Assembly: GCF_002117005.1 (NCBI RefSeq)
Contig: NZ_CP021023.1
Coordinates: forward strand, 620,001-684,000
Length of the DNA: 64,000 nucleotides
DNA from: Sedimentisphaera salicampi
GTDB lineage: Bacteria > Planctomycetota > Phycisphaerae > Sedimentisphaerales > Sedimentisphaeraceae
Direction: 5' to 3'
Each line of letters begins with the position of its first letter. The stretch's first letter is position 1. Of the stretch, positions 35,384 through 46,134 are shown piece after piece. The notes under the pieces are model-generated. The model did no database searches, was not told the origin of the DNA, and saw only the letters and a list, made by a program, of their open reading frames with translations. Both the position numbers and the translations under genes were made by a program.

Positions 35384-36116
35384 GAAGCTCTTCAGCTTCG
35401 GCGGGTTCGTTTTCACTAATCATATGGTTATGGTGGCGCTAGCTGCCTCTGTTTTGCTTATTGTTCTGCCGCTGAGCTGCCGGAAAGTGCGGCTGGTAAG
35501 GCATGGATTCGGCAACGCAATCGAAACAATCTGCGTATTCTTCCGCAATGAAGTTGTAAGGCCTTTTCTCAAGGAGCAGACAGACAAATACGTACCTGTT
35601 ATATGGACACTGTTTTTCTTTATTCTCTCGATGAATCTTCTGGGGATGATACCTCTTGATAAGATTATATATATATTTACAGGCGAGAAGAACCACATAG
35701 TCGGTGCTGCTACCGGCAATATATTCGTTACAGGTGCTCTTGCACTTTTCTCTTTCATATTTTTCCATGCAGCGGGAATCCTCGAAAACGGCGTTGGCAA
35801 CTACATTCGCAATTTCTGCCCTAAAGTGCCCGGGCCTATATATCCGCTTATATTCCTGCTTGAGGTGCTGAGTTCATTCATCAGGATGTTTTCGCTTGCT
35901 GTGAGGCTTTTTGCGAACCTCTTTGCAGGACATATGATGCTCGCTGTAATACTCGGATTCATCTTCTTTTTCAAGAATATACTCGCGGCAACAGTTTCAA
36001 TCTCTTTCGCAGCTTTGATAAGTATGCTGGAGCTGTTCGTTGCGTTCTTGCAGGCGTACATATTCGCTTTTCTTACTACTATTTACATTGGAATGGCAAT
36101 CCATCAGGACCACTAA
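35334..36116 (+). CDS. atpB: F-type ATP synthase subunit a
   Basis: About 260 aa, five to six transmembrane helices. The essential Arg is in F-S-L-A-V-R-L-F-A-N-L-F-A-G-H, the conserved helix next to the c-ring. Start at 35334 is chosen for AAAAGGAAG just upstream; the frame opens further to 35301 with no ribosome site, and MNPLEEV at 35355 is another option. It overlaps the preceding membrane protein. Neighbours c and b follow in usual order. Confidence 0.93.
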   Translation: MKFALATMNPLEEVLSKKLFSFGGFVFTNHMVMVALAASVLLIVLPLSCRKVRLVRHGFGNAIETICVFFRNEVVRPFLKEQTDKYVPVIWTLFFFILSMNLLGMIPLDKIIYIFTGEKNHIVGAATGNIFVTGALALFSFIFFHAAGILENGVGNYIRNFCPKVPGPIYPLIFLLEVLSSFIRMFSLAVRLFANLFAGHMMLAVILGFIFFFKNILAATVSISFAALISMLELFVAFLQAYIFAFLTTIYIGMAIHQDH

Positions 36117-36135
36117 TATTGAAAGGAACTAAGTG

Positions 36136-36420
36136 ATGACAAAACTACTTACAGTTTTGCCGGCAATACTCTCCACAGTCAACATTGATATTGACGATAA
36201 GGGTATTGTAATGCTTGGCGGCCTTCTGGGCTGCGGGCTTATAGTAATCGGCGCAGGGCTCGGCATTGGGAATCTTGCCGGCAGGGCTACCGAAGCTATT
36301 GCAAGACAGCCGGAAGCCGGAGGCAGAATCTTCACGTGTATGCTCATTGCAGCATCACTGATTGAAGGCGTTACTCTTATCGGGCTTATTATCTGCCTGC
36401 TTCCTCTTTTCTTTATGTAA
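36136..36420 (+). CDS. atpE: F-type ATP synthase subunit c, H+-type signature
   Basis: 94 aa, two helices joined by the polar loop A-R-Q-P-E (56-60). The ion-binding Glu is E77 in A-S-L-I-E-G-V-T. Na+-type c-rings carry a Gln 12 residues before A-R-Q-P and Ser/Thr directly after the Glu; here these positions are Ile44 and Gly78, so proton coupling is likely. The ATG at 36136 is preceded by GAAAGGA at the best spacing; GTG at 36133 is in frame. A longer N-terminus than E. coli is seen. Confidence 0.93.
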   Translation: MTKLLTVLPAILSTVNIDIDDKGIVMLGGLLGCGLIVIGAGLGIGNLAGRATEAIARQPEAGGRIFTCMLIAASLIEGVTLIGLIICLLPLFFM

Positions 36421-36441
36421 GATTAAAAAGGGGCTGCAAAA

Positions 36442-37059
36442 TTGGCTTTATTCGAAAAAATCAGATACCTGCTTCTCTGTTTTTCCGTGAATGCTGTACT
36501 GCTGGCTTCTGAGACAGCAGCTGGCGGGGCAGAAGGCGAATCCGAGAAGGTTAATATCTTCAGCGGATACCTCAGCGAATCCATCTGGACGCTTGTATGG
36601 TTCGCTGTGCTGGTATTTATGCTCGGGAAATTTGTATGGAAGCCTATGCTCGCAGGGCTGAAGGCCCGTGAAGACCATATCAGCGGCGAGATAAACAGCG
36701 CCGAAGAGATGAAAAAAGAGGCCGGCCAGAAGCTTGAGCAGTATCAAAGCAAACTTGAAAACGCAGAGAAAGATGGCAAAAAGGCCGCTCAGAAACATAT
36801 TAGCGAGGCTGAAAAGAAAAGTCAGGAGATCCTTTCCAAGGCTATGTCTGAAGCGGACGAGATCAAGGCAAGGGCAAGAGAAGATGCCAAAAAAGCTGCG
36901 GAATCTGCAAAGGGTTCGTTTGTGGATGAGGCCGGCACGATTGTCTGCTCGCTTGGAAGCAGGATTATCGGAAGAGTGATTACGCCGGAAGACAATAAGC
37001 AGCTTATTGATCAGGCCGTGGATGAATTTAAGAAGTCTTATATCTCCGGAAACAGCTGA
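36442..37059 (+). CDS. atpF: F-type ATP synthase subunit b
   Basis: 205 aa. A hydrophobic N-terminal stretch (Y-L-L-L-C-F-S-V-N-A-V-L-L) looks like a signal peptide and is followed by the membrane anchor I-W-T-L-V-W-F-A-V-L-V-F-M-L and then a long coiled coil (about 85-165) that forms the stator stalk. Start is TTG at 36442 with AAAAAGGGG upstream. The two-hydrophobic-segment N-terminus differs from E. coli b. Confidence 0.92.
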   Translation: MALFEKIRYLLLCFSVNAVLLASETAAGGAEGESEKVNIFSGYLSESIWTLVWFAVLVFMLGKFVWKPMLAGLKAREDHISGEINSAEEMKKEAGQKLEQYQSKLENAEKDGKKAAQKHISEAEKKSQEILSKAMSEADEIKARAREDAKKAAESAKGSFVDEAGTIVCSLGSRIIGRVITPEDNKQLIDQAVDEFKKSYISGNS

Positions 37060-37073
37060 AACGGCGGTCTTGT

Positions 37074-37643
37074 ATGAAGGATTTTTCAGCAACAGCAGAG
37101 ATTTACGCCAAGCCTTTCTTTGAAATAGCAGAGGAAAACGGCAAAATCCAGCTGCTTTTCAGCGAGCTTGAGGTTTGCGCAGACAGTTTTTCGCGGCAGA
37201 AAGACGTGCTAAGCTTTTTCGACAGCCCTTTCGTTCAAACCAGCGAGAAGATAAAAGCTGCCGAAAGCGCGTTGGCGGGGAAGGCAGATAATTTCACAAC
37301 TGGTCTTATAGTAAGCCTTGCCAGAAGAGGGCGAATCGGCCTTTTACCGGAAATTATAAAGGCATTCGAGGTGCTGGAGGCGAAGAGCAGAGGCGTTGAA
37401 TTCGTTAAGCTCACTCTCGCCTCAGAGCCGAGCGAAGATATCAGAGAGCATATTGAAAAAAGGCTCAAAGAGGCAATAGGTAAAGAAACGAGATTCGAAT
37501 ACCAGTTCGACCCGGATCTGATAGGCGGGGTTGTGATAGAGCACAACGGGAAAGTTGTGGACAACTCAGTTCGAAATAATTTAAACAAGGCCGTAAACAA
37601 GATTACCGGCAGCATTCGCAGCCGAAAGCTAAAGTCGGGTTAA
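37074..37643 (+). CDS. atpH: F-type ATP synthase subunit delta
   Basis: 189 aa, normal length. Opening [12 protein letters not shown] and the C-terminal [11 protein letters not shown] followed by V-D-N-S-V are the family signature. It caps the alpha3beta3 head and binds b. Its presence also argues against an N-ATPase, which lacks delta. Confidence 0.94.
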   Translation: MKDFSATAEIYAKPFFEIAEENGKIQLLFSELEVCADSFSRQKDVLSFFDSPFVQTSEKIKAAESALAGKADNFTTGLIVSLARRGRIGLLPEIIKAFEVLEAKSRGVEFVKLTLASEPSEDIREHIEKRLKEAIGKETRFEYQFDPDLIGGVVIEHNGKVVDNSVRNNLNKAVNKITGSIRSRKLKSG

Positions 37644-37663
37644 TCAGTAATGCAGGAAGTAAT

Positions 37664-39187
37664 ATGAAACTTGACGTTCAGGAAATAAGTTCGCTGATCA
37701 AAAAAGAGATCAGCCAGTACAATAAAGAGATCGATGTTTCTACTGTCGGAAGAGTAACTGAAGTGGGCGACGGTATTGCTCACGTTTACGGGCTCGAGAA
37801 TGCGATGGCAGGAGAAATCCTTGAGTTTGAGGGCGGCGTCCCGGGCGAGGTTTTCAACCTGAACGAGAACAGCATCGGAGCAGTGATCTACGGCGACTAC
37901 AGCAAGATAAGCGAAGGAAGCGCCGTAAAAGCGACAGGACGGGTGCTTACAGTGCCTACAGGGCAGAAACTGCTCGGACGCGTAGTAGATCCGCTATGCA
38001 AGCCGCTGGACGGCAAGGGTGAGATTGAATCTGAAAGTATGCGGCTTGTGGACTCTTCTGCTCCCGGGATTGCAGACAGGCAGCCGGTTAATCAGCCGCT
38101 GATGACAGGCCTTAAGAGCGTGGATGCGATGATCCCGATTGGACGAGGACAGAGAGAGCTGATTATCGGAGACAGAAAAACCGGCAAAACAGCAATAGCT
38201 CTGGATGCGATAGTTAATCAGAAAGGCGGGGATGTTGTCTGCGTTTACGTGGCAATCGGTCAGAAGGAATCCACAGTTGCAGAAGTAGTTGATATGCTCG
38301 AAAGACAAGGCGCTATGGAGCATACAGTGGTTGTTGCGGCGAACGCCTCAGACAGCGCACCGCTTCAGTATATCGCTCCTTACACCGGCTGCGCAATAGC
38401 GGAGCATTTTATGTATAAGAGCGGCAGAGACACCCTCTGCGTTTACGACGATCTATCAAAGCACGCCGTGGCATATCGTGAGATGAGTCTTCTTTTGAGA
38501 AGGCCGCCGGGAAGAGAGGCCTTTCCGGGGGATATCTTCTATCTGCACAGCAGGCTGCTTGAAAGAGGGGTTAAGCTCAGCGACAAACTCGGAGGCGGCT
38601 CGCTTACCGCCCTGCCGATTGTGGAAACTCTCGAAGGACAGGTTTCAGCCTATATCCCAACGAATATAATCTCCATCACAGACGGCCAGATATACCTTCA
38701 GAGAGATCTTTTCCTCTCGGGCGTGCGCCCCGCTGTTGATGTGGGGATAAGCGTTTCGAGGGTTGGAGGAGATGCTCAGGTTCCGGCGATGAAGAAGGTG
38801 GCCGGAAGGCTCAGGCTCGATCTTGCCTCGTTCCGAGAATTGGAAGACTTCGCCCGCCTTGGCACCGAGCTTGATGATGCCTCGCAGGCTCAGCTCGACA
38901 GAGGCTACAGGATGGTGGAGCTGCTCAAGCAGCCGCAGTTCTCTCCGATGAGCTGCGCTGATCAGGTGATTTCAATTTTCGCAGGCTCGAAAGGAGCTCT
39001 CGATGATATTGAGGCTAACAGGGTATCCGATTTTCTAACCGAGCTTCTCGCCTGGATGCGTCTTGAAGCGAATGAGTATGTAAAGGAAATTGAAGACACC
39101 GGAAAGATCTCCGATGAGCTCGCTGAAGGACTAATGAGCGTTATAGAGATGTACAAAAATGTTTACCGCTTCTCCTTCGGCGGATAA
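37664..39187 (+). CDS. atpA: F-type ATP synthase subunit alpha
   Basis: 507 aa. Walker A is [11 protein letters not shown] near residue 170; [12 protein letters not shown] and [10 protein letters not shown] (containing the Arg finger region) are also conserved. Non-catalytic nucleotide-binding subunit of the head. It is followed by a 305-bp spacer instead of the usual tight join with gamma. Confidence 0.98.
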   Translation: MKLDVQEISSLIKKEISQYNKEIDVSTVGRVTEVGDGIAHVYGLENAMAGEILEFEGGVPGEVFNLNENSIGAVIYGDYSKISEGSAVKATGRVLTVPTGQKLLGRVVDPLCKPLDGKGEIESESMRLVDSSAPGIADRQPVNQPLMTGLKSVDAMIPIGRGQRELIIGDRKTGKTAIALDAIVNQKGGDVVCVYVAIGQKESTVAEVVDMLERQGAMEHTVVVAANASDSAPLQYIAPYTGCAIAEHFMYKSGRDTLCVYDDLSKHAVAYREMSLLLRRPPGREAFPGDIFYLHSRLLERGVKLSDKLGGGSLTALPIVETLEGQVSAYIPTNIISITDGQIYLQRDLFLSGVRPAVDVGISVSRVGGDAQVPAMKKVAGRLRLDLASFRELEDFARLGTELDDASQAQLDRGYRMVELLKQPQFSPMSCADQVISIFAGSKGALDDIEANRVSDFLTELLAWMRLEANEYVKEIEDTGKISDELAEGLMSVIEMYKNVYRFSFGG

Positions 39188-39201
39188 CGTTTTAATGATA
39201 T

Positions 39202-39470
39202 ATAACCCACAGATTACACAAATGACACAGATTTTTTAAATAAGATTTTGACTGAATTCAAGGCTCTTCAAAAAATATAACAGAATTAGAAGAAGCCCAA
39301 ATAATAAATTACTTTAAGGCTGCTAAAATAAAATTAGGATTAATCTTGAATTTTGGTTCATCAAGTCTTCAGAGTAAAAGATTGATATATTAATAGGATA
39401 AATTAGATTCACAGATAACAGCAGAATAAGGAAAATATAATCCGTGAAATCTGTGTAATCCGTGGGTCAT
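39202..39470. repeat. Repeat-bounded spacer between atpA and atpG
   Basis: ATAACCCACAGATTACACA (39202-39220) is an imperfect inverted copy (17 of 19) of the sequence at 39452-39470. The 305-bp gap 39188-39492 has no gene. It includes other ACAGAT-type fragments and is AT-rich. It interrupts an otherwise tightly spaced operon and looks like an inserted miniature repeat element. Confidence 0.6.
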
Positions 39471-39492
39471 AAAAGGGATATTAGACAAGTAA

Positions 39493-40386
39493 ATGGCGAG
39501 TATAAGGCAAATACTACAAAGGAAACGAGCTGTAGCGAATATACGCAAGGTTACAAAGACCATGGAGATGATCTCAACCTCGCGTTACCGCCAGTATTTC
39601 GAAATGTGGCAGAGCGGGCAGAAGTTTTACAACTACCTCGCTGAGCTTGCCTACCTTATGCTCACAAGCGAGAAGAAAATCGAACATCCGCTTATGCAGG
39701 AAAACGAATCGGGGAACTTAGCGATCCTCGTTATCGGGGCAAACAGAGGCCTCTGCGGCGGCTTCAACAGCGCTCTGAACCATATGATTGAGGTGCATAT
39801 CAAGCGTGCGAAGCGTTTGCGGAAGAAGCTTGTTGTATATGTATCCGGGAAGAAAGCTGCTGCGTTTCTCAGGCATAAGGGCGTTAAAGTGAAGAAGGAA
39901 TTCTCCGATTTTGAGGAGATGCCCTCCGGCAGGCAGAGCGACGATATGGCTGATGAGTTTATGAATCTCTATATCAACGGCGAAATTGACTACTTCGGCA
40001 TTGTACATACAAGATTCTTCTCGGTTGCGAGCCAAAAGCCGCAAACGCTGACAATACTTCCCGTTTCCGAGCTGATAGACGATTTAACAACTCGTTCAAC
40101 AGTCATATGGCCGTGGTCTTGCGAGGCTGGGGAATTCGAGCTCGAACCAGACTTAAACCAGATGTTCGAGGGCATGGTTCAGATGATGCTGAGAACAGCA
40201 GTTTCAGGGTGCTTTGTGGATTCGGTGCTGAGCGAATATTTAGCGAGAGTGGTGGCGATGAAGAGCGCAACAGACAACGCAGAAGATATGATTCAAGCAC
40301 TTAATTCTCAATACAACAGCGCACGACAGAATAAGATTACAACAGAACTAACCGATATAGTCAGCGGCGTTGAGGCGCTGGGCTAA
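39493..40386 (+). CDS. atpG: F-type ATP synthase subunit gamma
   Basis: 297 aa. N-terminal helix A-V-A-N-I-R-K-V-T-K-T-M-E-M-I-S and C-terminal M-K-S-A-T-D-N-A-E-D-M-I match the rotor-axle signature. G-A-N-R-G-L-C-G-G-F-N is the conserved middle segment. It follows the repeat spacer; a start at 39462 in another frame is a shadow. Confidence 0.95.
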   Translation: MASIRQILQRKRAVANIRKVTKTMEMISTSRYRQYFEMWQSGQKFYNYLAELAYLMLTSEKKIEHPLMQENESGNLAILVIGANRGLCGGFNSALNHMIEVHIKRAKRLRKKLVVYVSGKKAAAFLRHKGVKVKKEFSDFEEMPSGRQSDDMADEFMNLYINGEIDYFGIVHTRFFSVASQKPQTLTILPVSELIDDLTTRSTVIWPWSCEAGEFELEPDLNQMFEGMVQMMLRTAVSGCFVDSVLSEYLARVVAMKSATDNAEDMIQALNSQYNSARQNKITTELTDIVSGVEALG

Positions 40387-41831
<1,445 letters not shown>

Positions 41832-41832
<1 letters not shown>

Positions 41833-42305
41833 TGGCGTCTCTCTCGAGATTCAAATGCGTTCTGCAAACGAGAAAAAGAACCCTGCTGGAATGTATGGCT
41901 AACTCTGTCGTTGTGCCGGGTGTTGAAGGACAGATGGGTATAATGCGTGGGCATTGCCCGATGCTCTGCGAGATAGGCCTTGGAATAATGACTGCCAAAG
42001 GGCTCTCGGATTTCGATTATAACCCGCTGGAAGACAGGCACTTCCTGCTTGACGGCGGATTCGTTCGCATTGCAGATAATAACGTGGCTGTAATAGCTTA
42101 CGATGTAACAGGATTCGATGAGATCCCGATGGAGAAGGTGGATGAGATGGTTGAGAAGGCGAAAAATCTGCTTGAGGGTGATAAGTTTACCCAGCAGATA
42201 AGAAGCCATGAAATCAAAAAAGCCGAGATGATCCTCCGCCTTGCAGAGCTTGCAAAATACAGCTCCGACGGCTCAAATTCTGCACGTCAGCCCAATTCTC
42301 AATAA
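41832..42305 (+). CDS. atpC: F-type ATP synthase subunit epsilon
   Basis: 157 aa, longer than the usual 130-140. N-terminal beta-barrel with V-V-P-G-V-E-G-Q-M-G-I-M-R-G-H-C-P and a C-terminal helical pair. It overlaps atpD in TAATG, so is coupled. The C-terminal 20 residues are Ser/Asn-rich and probably disordered. It regulates ATP hydrolysis by the F-type enzyme. Confidence 0.92.
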
Positions 42306-42318
42306 TATAAAGCCAAAA

Positions 42319-42343
42319 AAAAGCGGCCGTAAAGCCGCTTTAT
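42319..42343. terminator. Bidirectional terminator after atpC
   Basis: AAAGCGGC (42320-42327) pairs with GCCGCTTT (42334-42341), loop CGTAAA, followed by TTATT on the plus strand; A-rich on the left, so it can also end the convergent PEP-CTERM transcript. Confidence 0.85.
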
Positions 42344-42365
42344 TGGAAAAAGTGTTTTTTATTTT

Positions 42366-42938
42366 TTAAGATTTTCTTCTTCTTGCAAGCAATCCAATAC
42401 CGCCTGCACCAAGCATAATCATACTGGCCGGCTCAGGAACTTCTTCAATCTTGATGTTGTCAACAGCAAAGTTTTTCCACCAGCCGCCATTGACATAAAC
42501 TCCCATCTCATTGCCAACGACAGCATCGTTTTCAGTCCCAACGGTGGAAAAATCCAAAGTATACTCTGCCCCATTCCCATTAAGGGTTGCAGCAGCTGTG
42601 GCGATATCTGCGCCGCCGTTATCCACATCAGTAACTGAAATAGTTATGTCTTTACCATCACTGAACGAATCAACAAGGAAGATGGCCACATATTCAGTCT
42701 CATCTTGTATTAATTCGCCGGTACCGCGGGATAAATAACCAGTATTCCCGTTAGCACCCCACCAGCTGTTCAACTGAACTTTGGTATTGCCATCAATCAG
42801 GCCGACATTATCGGGGCTGCTTACTGTCCAGTCGTCCAAGCTCGACATATCGTCAGACCAGATCTCAATGTTTGCCGCAAAGCCGCACACCGAGGCAAGC
42901 AAAACGGCAACCAAAACCAATTTTAAATTTACATTCAT
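42366..42938 (-). CDS. PEP-CTERM secreted protein 1
   Basis: 190 aa: signal peptide (L-V-L-V-A-V-L-L-A-S-V-C-G-F-A-A), a beta-rich domain of unknown function, and a C-terminal PEP-CTERM tail V-P-E-P-A-S-M-I-M-L-G-A-G-G-I-G-L-L then R-R-R-K. Such tails are recognised by an exosortase that anchors or releases the protein at the surface. The exosortase is not in the window. Its neighbour carries the same tail almost residue for residue. Confidence 0.85.
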   Translation of the reverse strand: MNVNLKLVLVAVLLASVCGFAANIEIWSDDMSSLDDWTVSSPDNVGLIDGNTKVQLNSWWGANGNTGYLSRGTGELIQDETEYVAIFLVDSFSDGKDITISVTDVDNGGADIATAAATLNGNGAEYTLDFSTVGTENDAVVGNEMGVYVNGGWWKNFAVDNIKIEEVPEPASMIMLGAGGIGLLARRRKS

Positions 42939-42953
42939 TGTAAAACTCCTAAT

Positions 42954-43655
42954 TTAATTATGTGTTTTTCTCCTTCTTGCAAGCAAGCCAATACCGCCTG
43001 CACCAAGCATAATCATACTTGCCGGCTCAGGGATCTCAGTAATCCTAACAGCATTGGCATTAGAATAGAACGCCCCTGCTCCGGAATCCACCGTAAACGC
43101 AGCAGAAATTTGGCCGTTCTGCTCCGGTGAAACAGCCTCCCATACAAGCCAGTCAGAATTATCGTAGGCCTGTTTGGAGCTCCAGCTTTCCAGCTCCTGC
43201 TGTGTTGCGCCGGAGTTGTAGTTGTCGTCCGCGTATTCTCCCTGCACGGTTATACCGGCAACAGAATACTGAGACACCCATGATGAAAGCACTTCCACCT
43301 GATACACCTTCTCGCTGTCGAGCCCGTCGAAATCTATCTGTGAGGAGCTGCTTATTGAATACACAAAATCCTCTGCTGCCGCCTGATCAACCCAGTCAAT
43401 GGTGCTGTCGTTCCAGCCGCCGGCCTGCTTATAATCGAAGTCGTCTGCTGAAACAGAAACTCCTGTGTTGAGCTCTGTGTTGAAATCTATAAGCCCTGCT
43501 CCGGCCTCAAGCTGTGCGAGGCTTAGAGTGTTCCAGCCCGCTTCGGACGGATCTGCTGAGCTGTTGCCTAAATCAACCCTGAGCTCAATCTGAGCAAATG
43601 CCGGCATACAAACAAGCGAGGCCAGTATAACAACTGTAATAAATTTGTTTCTCAT
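42954..43655 (-). CDS. PEP-CTERM secreted protein 2
   Basis: 233 aa: signal peptide (F-I-T-V-V-I-L-A-S-L-V-C-M-P-A-F-A), a central domain starting I-E-L-R-V-D-L-G-N-S (seen by eye in several planctomycete PEP-CTERM proteins), and the tail I-P-E-P-A-S-M-I-M-L-G-A-G-G-I-G-L-L-A plus R-R-R-K. The DNA of the tail is nearly identical to that of the preceding entry, implying recent sharing of the sorting module while the main domains differ. The two genes are 15 bp apart and probably form one transcript. Confidence 0.85.
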   Translation of the reverse strand: MRNKFITVVILASLVCMPAFAQIELRVDLGNSSADPSEAGWNTLSLAQLEAGAGLIDFNTELNTGVSVSADDFDYKQAGGWNDSTIDWVDQAAAEDFVYSISSSSQIDFDGLDSEKVYQVEVLSSWVSQYSVAGITVQGEYADDNYNSGATQQELESWSSKQAYDNSDWLVWEAVSPEQNGQISAAFTVDSGAGAFYSNANAVRITEIPEPASMIMLGAGGIGLLARRRKTHN

Positions 43656-43754
43656 TTCATCTTTCCTTTACTTTAATAACTCTCTCCATCCGGCTTAATA
43701 CCCGAATGCCTCAAAATGCCTAATTTTACTTTACCATAAAAATCTGTAAAACCA

Positions 43755-43791
43755 AATAAAAATTAAGGCGGGGCCGAGATTTCAGCCCCGC
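43755..43791 (-). terminator. Terminator of the LamG gene at 43813-46083
   Basis: GCGGGGC (43768-43774) pairs with GCCCCGC (43785-43791). On the minus strand the stem is followed by TTAATTTTTATTT. Confidence 0.8.
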
Positions 43792-43812
43792 ATTGAATTT
43801 TAGATTATTCGG

Positions 43813-46083
43813 TTATTCGCAGTCTTCAACCGGTATAAGGTTGCAGAGCTGCCAATCCATAGCCATCATGGCGTAGTCTTCCAGATTCACCTGACAGTCC
43901 TCGTTGAAGTCCATCGGGCCAACAGGACCGAGGCAGATTGTCTCGCCCGGCTTGGCCTCAGTGTACACCTGAGCTACTTCCACAACGTCTAAGGCGTTGT
44001 GGTAGATCTTGAGATCATCAAGCTTACCGGTAAACAGAGATGCAGGTTCGCCATCATTGATTGCAGCACCTATGAAGAAGTTAGACTCTGAAGGGTCGGC
44101 ATAGCTGTCGCTCACCTGAGCCTTATTCTCAATCTGGCCGTCAACATAAACAGCAATCTGATTCTTAACAGCATCGTACGACCATGCAACAAAGTGCCAT
44201 TCGCCGTCGTTCACAGCGGTTTCAGCTGTAATCTCGCCGTAATCTCTGACTGCTGTTACCGGCACATCTGAACCGTTCAAAGAGCATACCCAGCCCTTCC
44301 AAGGCTCGCCTTCAACTCTATCCTGCTTCTGGAAAATCGCGCTCCAGTTGCCCGGGAGCTTATTAACCCAAGCGGTAACTGTGTAGCCGAATCTGAACAG
44401 ATTATCATCTGAAGTTCCGCCAACAGTAAGGAAGTTGTACAGCGGGTTCTCAGGGTCAGAGAAGTCCGGCTCGAACTTATATGCCTGTCCGTCGAAGCCG
44501 TCAACAAACTGAGGAGCGCCGCCGCCGAACGGGGCTGCTGTAACGCTTTCAATCTCATCTGTTGTAGAGCCGTCAAACTTCCAGTGGTAGGCCAGCTCGC
44601 CTGCAGGCTCGGTGCCTGTAACGAATTTGTTGAGCCTGCCTTTAACCACAGAGGCATCTGACATAACGCTGTCCACTCTCCAGAAGTAAACAGTATTATC
44701 TTCGAGGGTAACAGAGCTGATGTCAAGGCTTGTAGAGCCCATAACGTTGTTCTGATAGGTAGATGAGCCTGATCCGCTGTCTGTTGCAACCGCCATCTTG
44801 TCAGTTCCGAGGTAAACCTCATAGCTGATAACGTTTGCGCTCTGAGAAGAGGTGTCAACAGTAACTGCCTCACCGCCTGCGCCAACCGGCGATACTGCCG
44901 GAGCGTTAGACCACTGAACCGTGGTCATAGCAGTGCTTACATATTTCTGTTCGTCGTAAGGCGAAACAGCCTGAGCAACTGCCGGCTCTTTGCCGCTGAG
45001 TACGTAGAAATCGTCGCTCCTGCCTTCTGCGCTTTCGGGGTAGTATGCAAAGTAAACATCATCTCCAGCGGCCCCTGCTGAGATGTCGCCGTCAACGATA
45101 TCGCCAACTACATCAGTGTAGTCGTCTGTAAGCTCAGCATCGTAGCTTGGATATTCTTCGCTGTCGTAGCCGAAGCGGTCTGCATAGATAATCCCTTCGC
45201 CAAGCGAGGTGGTGAAGGTGCTGCTCTCGCCTGCCTCATCATACCTGAAGATGCTCGCATCTATAACGCCGCTCAGAAGATCAAGAGTGCAGTCGCCGCC
45301 GCTTGTAACCTTAAAAGTATCGGACCCGAGAAGATAGGCTCCGTCAACAACAGCATCTACATTTGCGTCGTTAGGGGCAAGCTGAAAGTCGTATGCCTCG
45401 GTTAGCCCGCCTGTAAAATTAGCAACGCCTGTCCTGCCGTCGCCATCCCATTGTTTTATCCAGAACGAGCCCTGAACATCCATATGTCCGCCGCTGATAT
45501 CGGTTGTCATAACGCCGGACTGACCATAGAAATCCCCATTCACTTCCAGCTCTCCGCCGGTCATTGTAAACAAAGTAGTGGAATTCCCCCAAGCAGCAGA
45601 CCTTACGCTGCCGTTGAAGAATGAATACCCACCGTTAATCTCGAGGAAATTTCCAGAGCTGTTTCCATGCGGGTTTACTTGAAAGACATAGCCATCCAAC
45701 GGATTTGTGCCCATAAAGTTCACATCGCCGCCGTTTACTCTGAGACCATTGTGCTGTTCATTCCACCATTTGCCGGCCCAGCCGTGCTCTTTAATGGTAA
45801 GAGATGCCCCGCTCTCAACAGTAGCAACCCAGTCGCCGCCGCCGTTACCGAGCATAATTCTTTGCCCAACAGCATCCACGCCGTCCTCAATAATGATGTT
45901 AACAGGGGCATTATTGGTAATCCAAAGATTGCTATTGATTGTCGGCAAAGTGCCGCCCCAGTTGTTGGGGTCGTTCCATAGAGCCTCGCGGTTCTCATCG
46001 GTATTATCGCCTGTCCAGCCAAGAGCAAACGCTCCGGCAGCAACAAACCCTAAGGCAAGTATCATTAATGCATATTTTTTCAT
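43813..46083 (-). CDS. Secreted LamG-domain surface protein with dockerin-like C-terminus 1
   Basis: 756 aa: signal peptide (M-I-L-A-L-G-F-V-A-A-G-A-F-A-L-G), an N-terminal beta-helix-like region (about 25-330) of repeated N-G-G-type strands, a fibronectin-like segment, a LamG/concanavalin-like domain (about 500-720; L-A-Y-H-W-K-F-D-G-S-T, D-G-E-W-H-F-V-A-W-S-Y-D), and a dockerin-like end (D-F-N-E-D-C-Q-V-N-L-E-D-Y). LamG domains bind carbohydrate. GGAG lies upstream of the start. Paralogous in layout to the next gene; function likely adhesion or scaffold, no catalytic motif seen. Confidence 0.8.
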   Translation of the reverse strand: MKKYALMILALGFVAAGAFALGWTGDNTDENREALWNDPNNWGGTLPTINSNLWITNNAPVNIIIEDGVDAVGQRIMLGNGGGDWVATVESGASLTIKEHGWAGKWWNEQHNGLRVNGGDVNFMGTNPLDGYVFQVNPHGNSSGNFLEINGGYSFFNGSVRSAAWGNSTTLFTMTGGELEVNGDFYGQSGVMTTDISGGHMDVQGSFWIKQWDGDGRTGVANFTGGLTEAYDFQLAPNDANVDAVVDGAYLLGSDTFKVTSGGDCTLDLLSGVIDASIFRYDEAGESSTFTTSLGEGIIYADRFGYDSEEYPSYDAELTDDYTDVVGDIVDGDISAGAAGDDVYFAYYPESAEGRSDDFYVLSGKEPAVAQAVSPYDEQKYVSTAMTTVQWSNAPAVSPVGAGGEAVTVDTSSQSANVISYEVYLGTDKMAVATDSGSGSSTYQNNVMGSTSLDISSVTLEDNTVYFWRVDSVMSDASVVKGRLNKFVTGTEPAGELAYHWKFDGSTTDEIESVTAAPFGGGAPQFVDGFDGQAYKFEPDFSDPENPLYNFLTVGGTSDDNLFRFGYTVTAWVNKLPGNWSAIFQKQDRVEGEPWKGWVCSLNGSDVPVTAVRDYGEITAETAVNDGEWHFVAWSYDAVKNQIAVYVDGQIENKAQVSDSYADPSESNFFIGAAINDGEPASLFTGKLDDLKIYHNALDVVEVAQVYTEAKPGETICLGPVGPMDFNEDCQVNLEDYAMMAMDWQLCNLIPVEDCE

Positions 46084-46134
46084 AATTTATGCTCCATTAT
46101 TTAATTATCAAATCACTAAAACTCTAACCGCAGC

